A stretch of 64,000 nucleotides of DNA from Rhodovulum adriaticum (GTDB lineage Bacteria; Pseudomonadota; Alphaproteobacteria; Rhodobacterales; Rhodobacteraceae). The position numbers were made by a program, and so were the translations under genes. The notes beneath the pieces were generated by a model that had not been told where the DNA came from, did not search any database, and was given only the letters and a program-made list of their open reading frames with translations. The stretch lies in contig NZ_SLXL01000003.1 in NCBI RefSeq assembly GCF_004345735.1, positions 248,001 through 312,000 on the forward strand. Direction: 5' to 3'. Shown here one piece after another: positions 49,751 through 58,960 of the stretch (its first letter is position 1; every line of letters starts with the position of its first letter).

Positions 49751-49827
49751 GTTCTGCGCCGCCGCCCCTGCTGGACAGGACGGCCATGGCTGATAGGGTC
49801 GCCCCCGATCCAAGACCGGAGCCTGCC

Positions 49828-51201
49828 ATGACACTCGATGCCGTCCTGACCCGAATCGACGACGACCTGCCGCTTGCGCTGGACCGTTTGATGACGTTCC
49901 TGCGAATCCCCTCGATTTCCACCGATCCGGCCTACGCAGCCGAGTGCGCCCGCGCCGCCGACTGGCTGGCCGAGGATCTGCGCGGCATCGGGTTCGACGC
50001 CGCACCGCGCACAACCCCGGGCCACCCGATGGTGATGGGCAAGGGCGGCGAAAGCGGCCCGCGCCTACTGTTTTACGGTCACTATGATGTGCAGCCTGTC
50101 GATCCGCTGGACCTGTGGGATCGCGACCCGTTCGATCCGGCGATCGAGGATACCCCAAAGGGCAAGGTCATCCGCGCCCGCGGCGCCTGTGACGACAAGG
50201 GCCAGCTAATGACCTTTGTCGAGGCGTGCCGCGCATGGAAGGCAGTGCATGGCACCCTGCCCGCCCGGATCACCATGTTCTTCGAAGGCGAAGAGGAATC
50301 CGGCTCGCCCTCGCTTGTCCCCTTCCTGCAAGAGAACCGGACCGAACTGGACGCCGACATCGCGCTGATCTGCGACACGGGCCTTTTCGGCGAGGATCGC
50401 CCGGCCATTGTCACCATGCTGCGCGGATTGCTGGGCGAAGAGGTCACCGTCACCGGCCCCTCTAAAGACCTGCATTCGGGCATGTTCGGCGGTCCCGCGA
50501 TGAACCCGATCCGGGCGCTGGCCCGCGCGATCGCGGCGCTGCACGACGATTCCGGCCAGGTGACTGTGCCCGGTTTCTATGACGGCGTGCCCGAACTGCC
50601 CGAAGCCGTTGCGCAGCAATGGCGCGATCTGGGCTTCGATGCCGGACAATTCCTGGGCGAGGTCGGGCTGTCCACCCCGGCCGGAGAGGCCGACCGCTCG
50701 CCCCTGGAAATGATCTGGTCGCGCCCCACCTGCGAGGTCAACGGGATCGTCGGCGGCTATACCGGCGCGGGCTTCAAGACCGTGCTGCCCTCGCGGGCCA
50801 GCGCCAAGATCAGCTTCCGCCTGGTGGGCGATCAGGATCCGCTGGCAATCCGGGAGTCGTTCCGCGCCATGGTCCGGGGCATGATGCCCCCCGATTGCAG
50901 CGTGGAATTTTCCGACCACGGCGCATCCCGCGCCTCGCAAATGTCGATCGACGACCCGGCATTTGAAAAGGCGCGCCTGGCGCTGTCCGACGAATGGCCG
51001 AAACAGGCCGCCTTCGTGGGCTGCGGCGGATCGATCCCCGTCGCGGGACATTTCAAGGAAATCCTGGGGCTGGAATCCATGCTGATCGGTTTCGGCAAGG
51101 ATGACGACGCGATCCATTCCCCGAACGAGAAATACGACCTGGACAGTTTCCACCGCGGGATTCGCAGCTGGGCGCGGATCCTGGCGGCGCTGGCCGACTG
51201 A
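49828..51201 (+). CDS. M20-family dipeptidase/peptidase
   Basis: 457-residue two-zinc hydrolase of the M20/carnosinase type. The catalytic domain has GHYDVQPVDP (zinc His and catalytic Asp), RGACDDKGQL (bridging Asp), EGEEESGSP (general base Glu and zinc Glu) and a C-terminal zinc His in DDAIHSPNEKYDL. The dimerisation lid lies in between (SKDLHSGMFGG). It probably cleaves dipeptides or related amides. The ATG at 49828 is preferred over one 14 codons upstream. Confidence 0.93.
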   Translation: MTLDAVLTRIDDDLPLALDRLMTFLRIPSISTDPAYAAECARAADWLAEDLRGIGFDAAPRTTPGHPMVMGKGGESGPRLLFYGHYDVQPVDPLDLWDRDPFDPAIEDTPKGKVIRARGACDDKGQLMTFVEACRAWKAVHGTLPARITMFFEGEEESGSPSLVPFLQENRTELDADIALICDTGLFGEDRPAIVTMLRGLLGEEVTVTGPSKDLHSGMFGGPAMNPIRALARAIAALHDDSGQVTVPGFYDGVPELPEAVAQQWRDLGFDAGQFLGEVGLSTPAGEADRSPLEMIWSRPTCEVNGIVGGYTGAGFKTVLPSRASAKISFRLVGDQDPLAIRESFRAMVRGMMPPDCSVEFSDHGASRASQMSIDDPAFEKARLALSDEWPKQAAFVGCGGSIPVAGHFKEILGLESMLIGFGKDDDAIHSPNEKYDLDSFHRGIRSWARILAALAD

Positions 51202-51234
51202 CCAAAGCAGGCGGTTGGGGGGCGGCGCCGCCCC

Positions 51235-51465
51235 TCAGCCCCGGCGCGCCCTCATGCCCATGCGCCCCAGCTTGGCCAACAGCAGCAGCCACGGCGCGCC
51301 GTGCAGGCACAGATCGAAAATGTCGATCCCGCGGCGCAAATCACCTGCGGCCAGCATCTTCAGCTTTTCCCAGATATGCGGTTCGGGCGTGAACGGGGCC
51401 AGGCCCAGCGTCAGCGCCATGATCAGGGCCAGCGACAAGGGCAATTCGTCCAGGAAACGGGCCAT
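51235..51465 (-). CDS. Small inner membrane protein
   Basis: 76 residues, unknown function, with two hydrophobic stretches (LPLSLALIMALTLGLAPF and CLHGAPWLLLLAKLG) around a polar loop (EPHIWEKLKMLAAGDLRRGIDIFD). Similar short proteins are widespread in Rhodobacterales and other alphaproteobacteria as far as I recall. The ATG at 51465 is preferred; the frame further upstream runs into the tRNA-Asp gene. It lies 26 bases downstream of that tRNA on the same strand. Confidence 0.75.
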   Translation of the reverse strand: MARFLDELPLSLALIMALTLGLAPFTPEPHIWEKLKMLAAGDLRRGIDIFDLCLHGAPWLLLLAKLGRMGMRARRG

Positions 51466-51490
51466 CACATGTCCAGCGGCTTGAGGAAAG

Positions 51491-51567
51491 TGGCGCGGTT
51501 GACGGGGCTCGAACCCGCGACCCCCGGCGTGACAGGCCGGTACTCTAACCAACTGAGCTACAACCGC
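51491..51567 (-). tRNA. tRNA-Asp (anticodon GUC), copy 1
   Basis: Minus-strand cloverleaf: acceptor GCGGTTG/CAACCGC, D arm TAGCTCAGTTGGTTAGA, anticodon loop CCTGTCACG with GTC, T arm GGGTTCGAGCCC and encoded CCA (51491-51493). Identical to copy 2 next to it. Confidence 0.96.
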
Positions 51568-51596
51568 GCATTTCGCGGGGCGTTTTCGGAAGGCGG

Positions 51597-51673
51597 TGGC
51601 GCGGTTGACGGGGCTCGAACCCGCGACCCCCGGCGTGACAGGCCGGTACTCTAACCAACTGAGCTACAACCGC
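51597..51673 (-). tRNA. tRNA-Asp (anticodon GUC), copy 2
   Basis: Same 77-base sequence as copy 1, 29 bases upstream of it on the minus strand, with encoded CCA at 51597-51599. The pair is probably co-transcribed from one promoter in the 51674-51779 gap. Confidence 0.96.
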
Positions 51674-51779
51674 AGCGCCTTCCGGGCATCGCCCGGCGTG
51701 AGGTGCCTTTTAGGCGCGGGCTCCGGCGGCGTCAAGCGCCCTCGGACCGGAAATATCACGCCAAGCGGCCCGAGATTCA

Positions 51780-52715
51780 TCACCCCGGCAACGGAATGAA
51801 CTCTGCGTCGTCGCCGGGCGGCAGCTGAAAGCGGCCATGCGCCCAGTCACCGGCGCGCCATGCCTCTTTCGCCGCGTCGATCCGCTCTTTTGAGGAGGCC
51901 ACGAAATTCCACCAGATATACCGCGGCCCCTCCAGCGTCGCGCCGCCCAGCAGCATCACGCGCGCGCCCTGGTCGCCCGCATGCAGGCTGACCCGGTCGC
52001 CGGGGCGAAAGACCATCATCTGCCCCGCCTCGAAATCCTGGCCAGCGATGCGCACACTGCCCGAAACGACATAGACGCCGCGGTCCTCGTGGTTGTCGGG
52101 CAAGGGCAGGCCCGCCCCCGGCGCCAGCTCGGCATCGGCATAGAACATCTCTGACGGGGTATCGACGGGCGCACGCGCGCCCCAGGCCTCGCCCAGGATC
52201 AGCCGCACGCGCTTTCCCTCCGCCTCCAGCAACGGCAACGCGTCTTGTCCGACATGGACAAAGCCTGCCGGGTCGTCCTCTGCCCCGGCGGGCAGCGCCA
52301 CCCAGGTCTGGATGCCGAACAGGGCGTGTGGTTGCGCGCGAACCGCCCCGTCGGTCCGTTCCGAATGGGTAATGCCGTGGCCCGCCACCATCCAGTTCAC
52401 CGCGCCGGGCTCGATCCAGCGGTCGGTACCCAGCGAGTCGCGGTGATGCAGCGCCCCGCGGAACAGGTAGGTGACGGTCGCCAGACCGCTATGGGGGTGG
52501 GGGCGCACATCTAGCCCCTGCCCGGTCACGAATTCCGCCGGCCCCATCTGGTCGAAAAAGATGAACGGGCCGACCATCTGCCGCCGGGGCGCGGGCAAGG
52601 CGCGGCGCACCTCAAAGCCGCCGATATCGCGGGCACGGGGCACGATCAGCGTGTCGATCGCGTCGATCCCATCGCCCGTCGGGCAATGCGGGTCGAGGGC
52701 GGGATTCCAGCTCAT
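51780..52715 (-). CDS. Pirin-family protein
   Basis: 311-residue bicupin of the pirin family. The N-terminal cupin carries the metal motif region GLDVRPHPHSGLATVTYLF and GALHHRDSLG, then VNWMVAGHGITHSER. The C-terminal cupin includes RGVYVVSGSVRIAGQDF. Pirins bind iron; some have quercetinase activity and some act as regulators, so the role is open. The adenine deaminase gene lies upstream on the same strand. Confidence 0.92.
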   Translation of the reverse strand: MSWNPALDPHCPTGDGIDAIDTLIVPRARDIGGFEVRRALPAPRRQMVGPFIFFDQMGPAEFVTGQGLDVRPHPHSGLATVTYLFRGALHHRDSLGTDRWIEPGAVNWMVAGHGITHSERTDGAVRAQPHALFGIQTWVALPAGAEDDPAGFVHVGQDALPLLEAEGKRVRLILGEAWGARAPVDTPSEMFYADAELAPGAGLPLPDNHEDRGVYVVSGSVRIAGQDFEAGQMMVFRPGDRVSLHAGDQGARVMLLGGATLEGPRYIWWNFVASSKERIDAAKEAWRAGDWAHGRFQLPPGDDAEFIPLPG

Positions 52716-52811
52716 GGCAACTCCTCCGGCAATTATAGTCTCAGAGGTAGCGTTTGCGGCGGATCACGACAGGCCGGTCACGGCACATCGCATGTGCAAT
52801 CGCACACCGCG

Positions 52812-54512
52812 TTAGCCGATGATCTCGAACCTCTCGACATCGACCATGCCCCGATCGGTGATCTTCAGCGCCGGGATCACCGGCAGCGCCAGAAAGGCCA
52901 GTTGCAGGAAAGGTTCCTCCAGCGTCACGCCAAGGCTGCGCGCGGCCGCGCGCAGGTGGTCCAGCCGCGCCTCCACCATCTCGAAGGGGTCCAGGCTCAT
53001 CAGCCCAGCAACCGGCAGGGCCAGTTCGGCCAGCACGGTGCCCTGCCCCACCACGACGAAGCCGCCCTCGATTTCCGTCAGGCGCGTGGCGGCCAGTGCC
53101 ATATCCGCATCCGCCGCCCCCACCACGACGATATTGTGGTGATCGTGGCAAACGGTAGATGCAATCGCGCCATCGGCCATCCCAAAGCCCCGCACGAACC
53201 CCACCGCGATATTGCCATTGATCCCGTGGCGTTCGACCACGGCGATCTTGGCCAGGTCGCGGGCGGGATCGGCCCGTTTCGCCCCATCGACCGGAACGAT
53301 CTCCTCAATCAGGTGTTCGGTGATGATCTTGCCGGGCAGGATGCCGATCACATGGGTTTCCGCATCGTTGGAGGCAGCGCGGAAACTGTCGGCCGTGATT
53401 TCAGGGGCGGTGACGGAGTCGCGCCCCACCGGCGCGATTTCGTCCCGCGCATCAAAGGCGGCCTCGTCCACCACCACGCCGCCCGCGATCACCAGTTCCG
53501 CCTCGCACCCGGCCAGGTCGTGCAAGGCCACGATATCGGCCCGCTTGCCCGGCGCGATCAGGCCGCGATCCTTCAACCCGAACGCCTCTGCCGCCGACAG
53601 CGACGCCGCGCGATAGGCGGCCAGCGGTTCCGTCCCCTGCCCGATCATCCAGCGGATCATGTAATCCAGATGCCCGTATTCAGCGATATCCAGCGGGTTC
53701 CGGTCATCGGTGCACAGGCACATATAGGGCGCGGTGCGTTCGCTCAGCAGCGGGCGCAGCGCGGCCATATCCTTGGAAACCGACCCTTCGCGGATCAGAA
53801 CGCGCATGCCCTTTTGCAGCTTTTCCCTGGCTTCTTCGGCGCTGGTCGCCTCATGTTCGGTGCGGATACCGGCGGTGATATAGGCGTTCAGGTCGCGGCC
53901 CGACAGCAGCGGCGCATGCCCGTCGATATGGCGGCCGCGAAACGCCTCCAGCTTGGCCAGCGCGCCCGGGTCCTGAAAGATCACGCCGGGATAATTCATG
54001 AATTCCGCCAGCCCGATCACGCGCGGGTGGTCCATCAGCGCGGCCAGCGCCTCGGCGTCGATCCTGGCACCCGAGGTTTCCATCTCGGTCGAGGGCACGC
54101 AGGACGACAGGTTCACCCGGATGTCCATCACCGTGCGGGCCGATGCGTCCAGAAAATACGCGATCCCCGGCACACCGATGACATTGGCGATCTCGTGCGG
54201 GTCGCAAATCGCGGTGGTGATCCCGCGCGGGCAGACGCAGCGGTCGAACTCGAACGGGGTGACCAGCGAGCTTTCGATATGCAGATGCGTGTCTATGAAA
54301 CCGGGCACCAGCGTACAGCCGGTCACGTCGATCACCCGCCGCCCCTCGTAATCGGCACCGATCCCGACGATGGTGTCGCCGCAGATCGCCACATCGCCCG
54401 GCACCATCTCGCCGGTGACAAGGTCAAAGACCTGCCCACCCCGCAGCACCAGATCGGCGGGCGCCTCGCCCCGCCCCTGCGAAATCAGATCGGAAAGCGA
54501 CGGCTGGGACAT
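52812..54512 (-). CDS. ade: Adenine deaminase
   Basis: Metal-dependent amidohydrolase converting adenine to hypoxanthine and ammonia in purine salvage, 566 residues. The amidohydrolase motif is [11 protein letters not shown], with [14 protein letters not shown] and [10 protein letters not shown] following, and [12 protein letters not shown] carrying the late Asp. The C-terminal region ([22 protein letters not shown]) fits bacterial Ade. It is the last housekeeping gene before the CRISPR array; the array begins 111 bases past its start. Confidence 0.95.
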   Translation of the reverse strand: MSQPSLSDLISQGRGEAPADLVLRGGQVFDLVTGEMVPGDVAICGDTIVGIGADYEGRRVIDVTGCTLVPGFIDTHLHIESSLVTPFEFDRCVCPRGITTAICDPHEIANVIGVPGIAYFLDASARTVMDIRVNLSSCVPSTEMETSGARIDAEALAALMDHPRVIGLAEFMNYPGVIFQDPGALAKLEAFRGRHIDGHAPLLSGRDLNAYITAGIRTEHEATSAEEAREKLQKGMRVLIREGSVSKDMAALRPLLSERTAPYMCLCTDDRNPLDIAEYGHLDYMIRWMIGQGTEPLAAYRAASLSAAEAFGLKDRGLIAPGKRADIVALHDLAGCEAELVIAGGVVVDEAAFDARDEIAPVGRDSVTAPEITADSFRAASNDAETHVIGILPGKIITEHLIEEIVPVDGAKRADPARDLAKIAVVERHGINGNIAVGFVRGFGMADGAIASTVCHDHHNIVVVGAADADMALAATRLTEIEGGFVVVGQGTVLAELALPVAGLMSLDPFEMVEARLDHLRAAARSLGVTLEEPFLQLAFLALPVIPALKITDRGMVDVERFEIIG

Positions 54513-54623
54513 GGGGCGACTCCCTCTGCGGTTAAAGGCAGCCTCGCAAGCCGGTGCGTCAGGATCAAGACGGGGCGTGGTGAGGGACGGCAGAAACCGG
54601 CCTCACCGCGCCGCCCCCCCAAA

Positions 54624-55460
54624 GTTCCGATCCACGCCCCCGCGAGGGGGGCGACGTCCGCGAGTGGTGCCCGGCTTATCCCCGCCGGGGAGGGTTTCGA
54701 TCCACGCCCCCGCGAGGGGGGCGACCCAACAGCAAGACCCCCTTCGACATAGCCAACCTGTTTCGATCCACGCCCCCGCGAGGGGGGCGACCCCCGACAT
54801 GGAGGCCGCGCTGCTGGCTGCGGATGTTTCGATCCACGCCCCCGCGAGGGGGGCGACTCGGCGGGCGTCGCATTCCATTTCAAGCAATGGGGCGTTTCGA
54901 TCCACGCCCCCGCGAGGGGGGCGACGGGGCGGCCAGGACTTCTTTGCACATTATGCAAAGTTTCGATCCACGCCCCCGCGAGGGGGGCGACGATATGCGC
55001 GCCTGCGTCCGGGGCCTTCCACGGCCTGTTTCGATCCACGCCCCCGCGAGGGGGGCGACACCAGGTCCGGGGCGAGATTGGCTTGCGCCCAGGAGTTTCG
55101 ATCCACGCCCCCGCGAGGGGGGCGACCCATGGATATGCGGGCCGGGCCGCTCGGTCGGCAGTTTCGATCCACGCCCCCGCGAGGGGGGCGACAGCGTGCC
55201 CTCATCGCCCGAGCCGCCGGCAAGCTGTTTCGATCCACGCCCCCGCGAGGGGGGCGACGCGTGGGCCCGGCGGGCGCGTCCGGCCCGCCGATGATGTTTC
55301 GATCCACGCCCCCGCGAGGGGGGCGACCCTCGCTCTTTTCCGGCGGCACCACGGTCATGGGGTTTCGATCCACGCCCCCGCGAGGGGGGCGACTTGCGCC
55401 AGTCCGCGCTGTCGCGTCCAACCCACGGGTTTCGATCCACGCCCCCGCGAGGGGGGCGAC
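54624..55460 (-). CRISPR. Type I-C CRISPR array, 13 repeats, 12 spacers
   Basis: Thirteen 32-base repeats, reading on the plus strand GTTTCGATCC, then ACGCCCCCGCGAGGGGGG, then CGAC. Starts: 54624, 54694, 54760, 54826, 54894, 54960, 55028, 55095, 55161, 55227, 55296, 55362, 55429. Spacers are 34-38 bases. The minus-strand repeat (GTCGCC at the start, GGATCGAAAC at the end) is the standard type I-C form and can fold into a GC hairpin. The repeat at 54624 has one change (GTTCCGATCC), marking the leader-distal end; the newest spacers are therefore near 55,400. Confidence 0.98.
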
Positions 55461-55638
55461 TGTCTGACAGGTAAGCATCTAGGGCGGCGGAGTAAATCCA
55501 ACCCGGTTTGCGAACGTGCCGTATCGGCCCGAACAAGCCGCCCCCGGATGGGGCGTTTTCCGGTTTTCTTCAGGATGTCAAAGAGCTGCGGACCTGCGAA
55601 CCCGGCCTGTATCGGCTGCACGCTTGGGGTTCGCGGGG
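55461..55638 (-). promoter_or_regulatory. CRISPR leader
   Basis: 178 bases between the perfect end of the array and the cas2 stop, the expected leader side for minus-strand transcription. The first 40 bases next to the first repeat are AT-richer than the surroundings (TAAGCATC, AGTAAATCC). The array promoter and the Cas1-Cas2 integration anchor are expected here; I do not see a clear -10/-35 pair. Confidence 0.6.
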
Positions 55639-55929
55639 TCAGATGATCAGTGGGCCATTCAGGTCCAGCGCCGGTTTGGCGCCGACATGTTCGACCTTTC
55701 GTTTCCAGTTCGAGCCGAGGTAGTAATATCGCAGGCTGTCATGCTGGGGGTGGATAATACCTTCGAGCCGCGCCTTCAGCCTGGCCCATTGTGCCGGATC
55801 CACCTCTATCTCGAAAACCGAGAACTGGACGCGCTGGCCGAAATCCTCGCAGGCCTTTGCCACCCGGCGCAGGCGTTTCTTGCCGCCCTCCTCAAGCGTG
55901 TTCACGTCGTAGGTAACCAGAACCAGCAT
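55639..55929 (-). CDS. cas2: CRISPR-associated endoribonuclease Cas2
   Basis: 96-residue Cas2 with the ferredoxin-like start [11 protein letters not shown] (metal-ligand Asp8) and the conserved [26 protein letters not shown]. It forms the Cas1-Cas2 spacer integration complex. It starts one base after the cas1 stop and is the last cas gene before the leader. Confidence 0.97.
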   Translation of the reverse strand: MLVLVTYDVNTLEEGGKKRLRRVAKACEDFGQRVQFSVFEIEVDPAQWARLKARLEGIIHPQHDSLRYYYLGSNWKRKVEHVGAKPALDLNGPLII

Positions 55930-55930
55930 C

Positions 55931-56965
55931 TCAACTCCAGAACCATGGGGGATAGGCGTCGATATCGCCCCGCAGGTGCCGCGCCAGAAGCTGCGCCTGC
56001 AGATAGGGAACCAGGCCGAACGGCGCCTTTTCCTGAAGGAAGGGATGGCGGCGTTCCTCGCGCTTGCGGTCCTGCCAGGCCGCCAGGACCGTGCGGCGCG
56101 CCTCGTCGCTCAAAAGGACCGCGCCGCTTTCCATCTGGCGGAAATCGGCGGCACGCAGTTGACGCCGGTTGACCAGTGACAGCGCCAGCCTGTCGGCCAG
56201 CGGCGCGCGGAGCTCCTCCATCATATCCAGGGCAAGGCTGGGGCGGCCTGGGCGGTCCCGGTGCAGAAACCCCACCGCGGGGTCCAGCCCGACCGCCTCG
56301 CAGGCGGACCGGCAATCGTGGGTCAGCAACGTATAAAGGAAAGAGAGCAGCGCGTTCATCGCGTCGCGCGGCGGGCGACGAGAGCGGGACGTCCAGCGCA
56401 GTTCGGCATCGGGCGCGCGGATCAGGTGGTCGAAGATGGCGAAATACAGCGTCGCGGCCTCGCCCTCTGATCCGCGCATTTCATCGACCGTCGTGTCGGC
56501 AAGCTGCACCCGGCGCAGAATCCGTGCCATGCGGTCGCAAGCGGCCCGAAGCGTTTCACCCGCCTCCGGGTCCATTTCCGACCCGTAATCGCGCAACGCC
56601 CGCCGGATCAACGCGCGCTGGTTCGACACCTTGCCCAGAACGATCGAGCGGACGATATCCTCGGGCGTGTTGGCACGGCGGTACTGTTCCCGGCGCAGCA
56701 GCACATTGCCCGAGACCGGCCCCTCGACGCGCGCCTGAAAACGGCCGTTGCGCCCCATCAGCGCGATGGTGATCCCCCGTTCGGCACACGCGGCGATCAG
56801 GGCGGGGGTCAACAGCACCGGGCCGAACGCCACGACAGAGGCCAGCATGTGCAGGGGAACGCGGGTCTTTTCCACCCCTTCGACCTCTGCGACCAGGGTT
56901 TCGCCCTGCAGGCGCAGGGTGGCGCCCTCGGTCGTGACATAGACGGTGTTCAGCAGCTTCTTCAT
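55931..56965 (-). CDS. cas1: CRISPR-associated integrase Cas1, type I-C
   Basis: 344-residue spacer integrase. The N-terminal beta domain begins [21 protein letters not shown]. The helical catalytic domain has the Glu in [15 protein letters not shown], His in [23 protein letters not shown] with the acidic residue there. The start at 56965 overlaps the cas4 stop by four bases. The module appears intact. Confidence 0.97.
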   Translation of the reverse strand: MKKLLNTVYVTTEGATLRLQGETLVAEVEGVEKTRVPLHMLASVVAFGPVLLTPALIAACAERGITIALMGRNGRFQARVEGPVSGNVLLRREQYRRANTPEDIVRSIVLGKVSNQRALIRRALRDYGSEMDPEAGETLRAACDRMARILRRVQLADTTVDEMRGSEGEAATLYFAIFDHLIRAPDAELRWTSRSRRPPRDAMNALLSFLYTLLTHDCRSACEAVGLDPAVGFLHRDRPGRPSLALDMMEELRAPLADRLALSLVNRRQLRAADFRQMESGAVLLSDEARRTVLAAWQDRKREERRHPFLQEKAPFGLVPYLQAQLLARHLRGDIDAYPPWFWS

Positions 56966-57612
56966 TGTGCGTCCAACAGCCGTGCAAGGGTCTGGTCGCG
57001 CCAACGTTTCACCGGGCGGGCCACCGTATCGGGACGGCAGAGATCGGCCAGCGAACAGGCCCGGCAGCGGGACCGGTGCGGCATGGGCGCGGGCGTGGCA
57101 CGCGATGCGAACACCTGGGCAAGCTCGGCAATGACGGCCTCGGTCAGGGCGCGCAGATCTGCATCGAAGGGCACGTTCACGCGCCGCTTGGTCTGGGCAT
57201 AGAACAGTGCCCCATCGGGCACCGGCTGGCCGGTCATCTCTTCAAGGCAGAGCGCCTGGGCACACAGCTGCGCCTCGTCGGCGCGGTGGAGTTTCGGCTT
57301 GCCGCGCTTGTATTCGACGGGAAAGGCCTGCTCGCCGCCGCCGTCCAGGGGGTGGAACTCGACCAGGTCGGCGATCCCGGTCAGGTTCAGCCGTGCCGCC
57401 CCCAGCGGCAGCGCATGCACCCGCCGCACGCCGCGCGCCTTGCGGCGGCCACCCTTGTCGGCCACCGCATGCAGAACGTCGCCCTCGGCGGTAAAACGGT
57501 TTTCCGCCCAGAGCCGCTCGATATGGATCAGCGCCGCCTGGCGCAGGCAGTAGACCGCGTGTTGCACCGCCGAAATGGGGATCGGCTCCTCTTCGGCGGG
57601 CGGCGGGTGCAT
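56962..57612 (-). CDS. cas4: CRISPR-associated exonuclease Cas4
   Basis: 216-residue RecB-like nuclease with an iron-sulfur cluster. Cluster Cys: Cys22 and Cys183, Cys186, Cys192 (CRACSLADLC). Nuclease residues: Asp82 in GIADLVEF and Glu100-x-Lys102 in VEYKRGK. Cas4 trims prespacers and helps select the PAM side during adaptation. It overlaps cas7 by one base and cas1 by four. Confidence 0.97.
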   Translation of the reverse strand: MHPPPAEEEPIPISAVQHAVYCLRQAALIHIERLWAENRFTAEGDVLHAVADKGGRRKARGVRRVHALPLGAARLNLTGIADLVEFHPLDGGGEQAFPVEYKRGKPKLHRADEAQLCAQALCLEEMTGQPVPDGALFYAQTKRRVNVPFDADLRALTEAVIAELAQVFASRATPAPMPHRSRCRACSLADLCRPDTVARPVKRWRDQTLARLLDAQ

Positions 57613-58562
57613 CAGGCCAGCTCGCGGATCTCGACCCCCGCGGGCAGGCCGTCCCGGTCGATCTCGATCCGGTAGTCGGCGAACCTGCGCGCGGGTGCAA
57701 GGTTGCCCAGCCCCTTGTCATCCAGCGCCCGAAGCTCGCCATCGACATTGCGCCCGATGCGGACGCGGTCGAACAGCGTATGGGCGGGCGCATTGCCCAA
57801 GGCGCTGTCATGGGCAAACACGATCAGCTTGCGCGTCGTCATCTCGCCCCGCGCGGCGGAGCGGTCATGCTCGAACATGTTGGTCAGCGCTTCGAACAGC
57901 AGGTCCAGATCGGCCAGGGAAAATCCGGTGCGTTCGGCGAACTTGGCAGAGACGAAACCATGCGCGACGTACAGGCCATAAGGCACGATATGCTTGCGGC
58001 CCATGGTGCGGTTGTCGGTGCGTTCGTTGTCGTCCGCGCCTTCGACGCGCTCCTTCTTTTCCTTTTCGTTGGTCGCGGCCATCCGGGTGATCGAGATTTC
58101 CACGGGCAGGATCGGCTCGACCGAGCGGGCGAAGGTCATCTGCACCGGGCCCTTGACCTGCCCGCAATTGATGCCGGTGGACATGACCGCGCCAAAGGTA
58201 CGCACGTCGAAGAAGTTGGCGCACATCCAGTCGCGCAGGGCCTTGGCCTCGTCATCGCTTTTCGGATTGAGCTTGGCGTCCTTCTTCGATTTTTCGTCGC
58301 CGCGGATCGCCGCGTAGGCCTGGCGGTGCTTCTCGTTCAGGATCGAACCTTCCTGAACGTAGATATGGTGCCCCGACTCCCCTGTTCTGGCGAGGTCTAC
58401 ATAATTACGCAGCTTGCGCTTCAGGCTGACATCGGACACCAGCCCGTGGTTCGTTTCGGGGTCGAGCCGCGGCAGGTTGCCCGCATCCGGGTCGCCATTC
58501 GGGTTGCCGTTCGTCACGTCGAAAATCAGCACGAAATCGTGGCGGCGGGAAAGCGTGGTCAT
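57612..58562 (-). CDS. cas7c: Type I-C Cascade backbone Cas7 (Csd2)
   Basis: 316-residue backbone subunit that coats the crRNA. It starts MTTLSRRHDFVLIFDVTNGNPNGDPDAGNLPR, a Csd2 signature, and has FDVRTFGAVMSTGINCGQVKGPVQMTFARSV in the middle. It overlaps the cas8c stop by four bases and the cas4 start by one, so the whole effector is one coupled operon. Confidence 0.97.
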   Translation of the reverse strand: MTTLSRRHDFVLIFDVTNGNPNGDPDAGNLPRLDPETNHGLVSDVSLKRKLRNYVDLARTGESGHHIYVQEGSILNEKHRQAYAAIRGDEKSKKDAKLNPKSDDEAKALRDWMCANFFDVRTFGAVMSTGINCGQVKGPVQMTFARSVEPILPVEISITRMAATNEKEKKERVEGADDNERTDNRTMGRKHIVPYGLYVAHGFVSAKFAERTGFSLADLDLLFEALTNMFEHDRSAARGEMTTRKLIVFAHDSALGNAPAHTLFDRVRIGRNVDGELRALDDKGLGNLAPARRFADYRIEIDRDGLPAGVEIRELA

Positions 58563-58960
58563 TGATCGGACTCCGTGATGGGCGTGTCGTCGTGCTTGCG
58601 AAAGAAATCGCTGCGCTGGTGGTAATAGCCGATGCCGAACAGCGCCTGTTCCTGGGCCGCTAGCGTTGCGGGGATCGGGTCGTCCCCCGGCTCCATCAAC
58701 TCGATGATGGAACCCAGCAGCTTTTCGAGGTTGACCGCCCGGCCGGGGCTCAGCTTGCGCAGCTTGGCAAAATGGTTCTGTGCCCCCGCGTCCAGGGTCC
58801 GGAACACCTTCTGCGGCGAGGCCGAGGCCGCACCGTAGAACTTGTCCTTGATGGTGGCATTGACATGCCCCCCCAAGGCCGCGCGCTGAACCTCTTCATA
58901 GACGGCGAAAAGCCGCCCCAGGATGTAACCCTTGTTGGTGTTCGCAGGATCAAGCGCCAC
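58559..58960 (-). CDS. cas11c: Probable internal Cas11c small subunit, nested in cas8c
   Basis: Type I-C systems make the Cas11 small subunit from an internal start within cas8c (known from D. vulgaris and other I-C systems). Here, in the cas8c frame, GAGGAGG (58972-58966) precedes a GTG (58960) by five bases, far stronger than typical internal sequence. The product would be 133 residues (VALDPANTNKGYILGRLF to the shared stop), mostly helical as expected. It lies after the frameshift, so it stays intact. Confidence 0.6.
   Translation of the reverse strand: MALDPANTNKGYILGRLFAVYEEVQRAALGGHVNATIKDKFYGAASASPQKVFRTLDAGAQNHFAKLRKLSPGRAVNLEKLLGSIIELMEPGDDPIPATLAAQEQALFGIGYYHQRSDFFRKHDDTPITESDQ

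Larger units (their letters stand above)
49340..49827. other. 488-base intergenic region between hemA and the M20 peptidase
   Basis: No convincing gene. Several open frames of up to about 120 codons overlap here on both strands, but they lack ribosome-binding sites and protein-like composition. The region contains an AT-richer stretch near 49,500-49,560 with a plausible minus-strand promoter for hemA and an FNR-type palindrome at 49737-49750. The rest probably holds the two divergent promoters and a long hemA 5' UTR. Confidence 0.6.

Noticed and set aside
49478-49831. Open frames of 99-117 codons between hemA and the M20 peptidase.
   Set aside because: No ribosome-binding site, biased composition, and they overlap each other on the same and opposite strands.
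51219-51236. GGGGCGGCGCCGCCCC palindrome after the M20 peptidase, considered as a terminator.
   Set aside because: No U-tract on either strand and it runs into the stop of the convergent gene; may only be a GC-rich chance palindrome.
54370-55646. Several long open frames through the CRISPR array, with a repeated proline/arginine/glycine-rich unit.
   Set aside because: The periodic peptide is simply the 32-base repeat translated in different frames; no ribosome-binding site and no family match.
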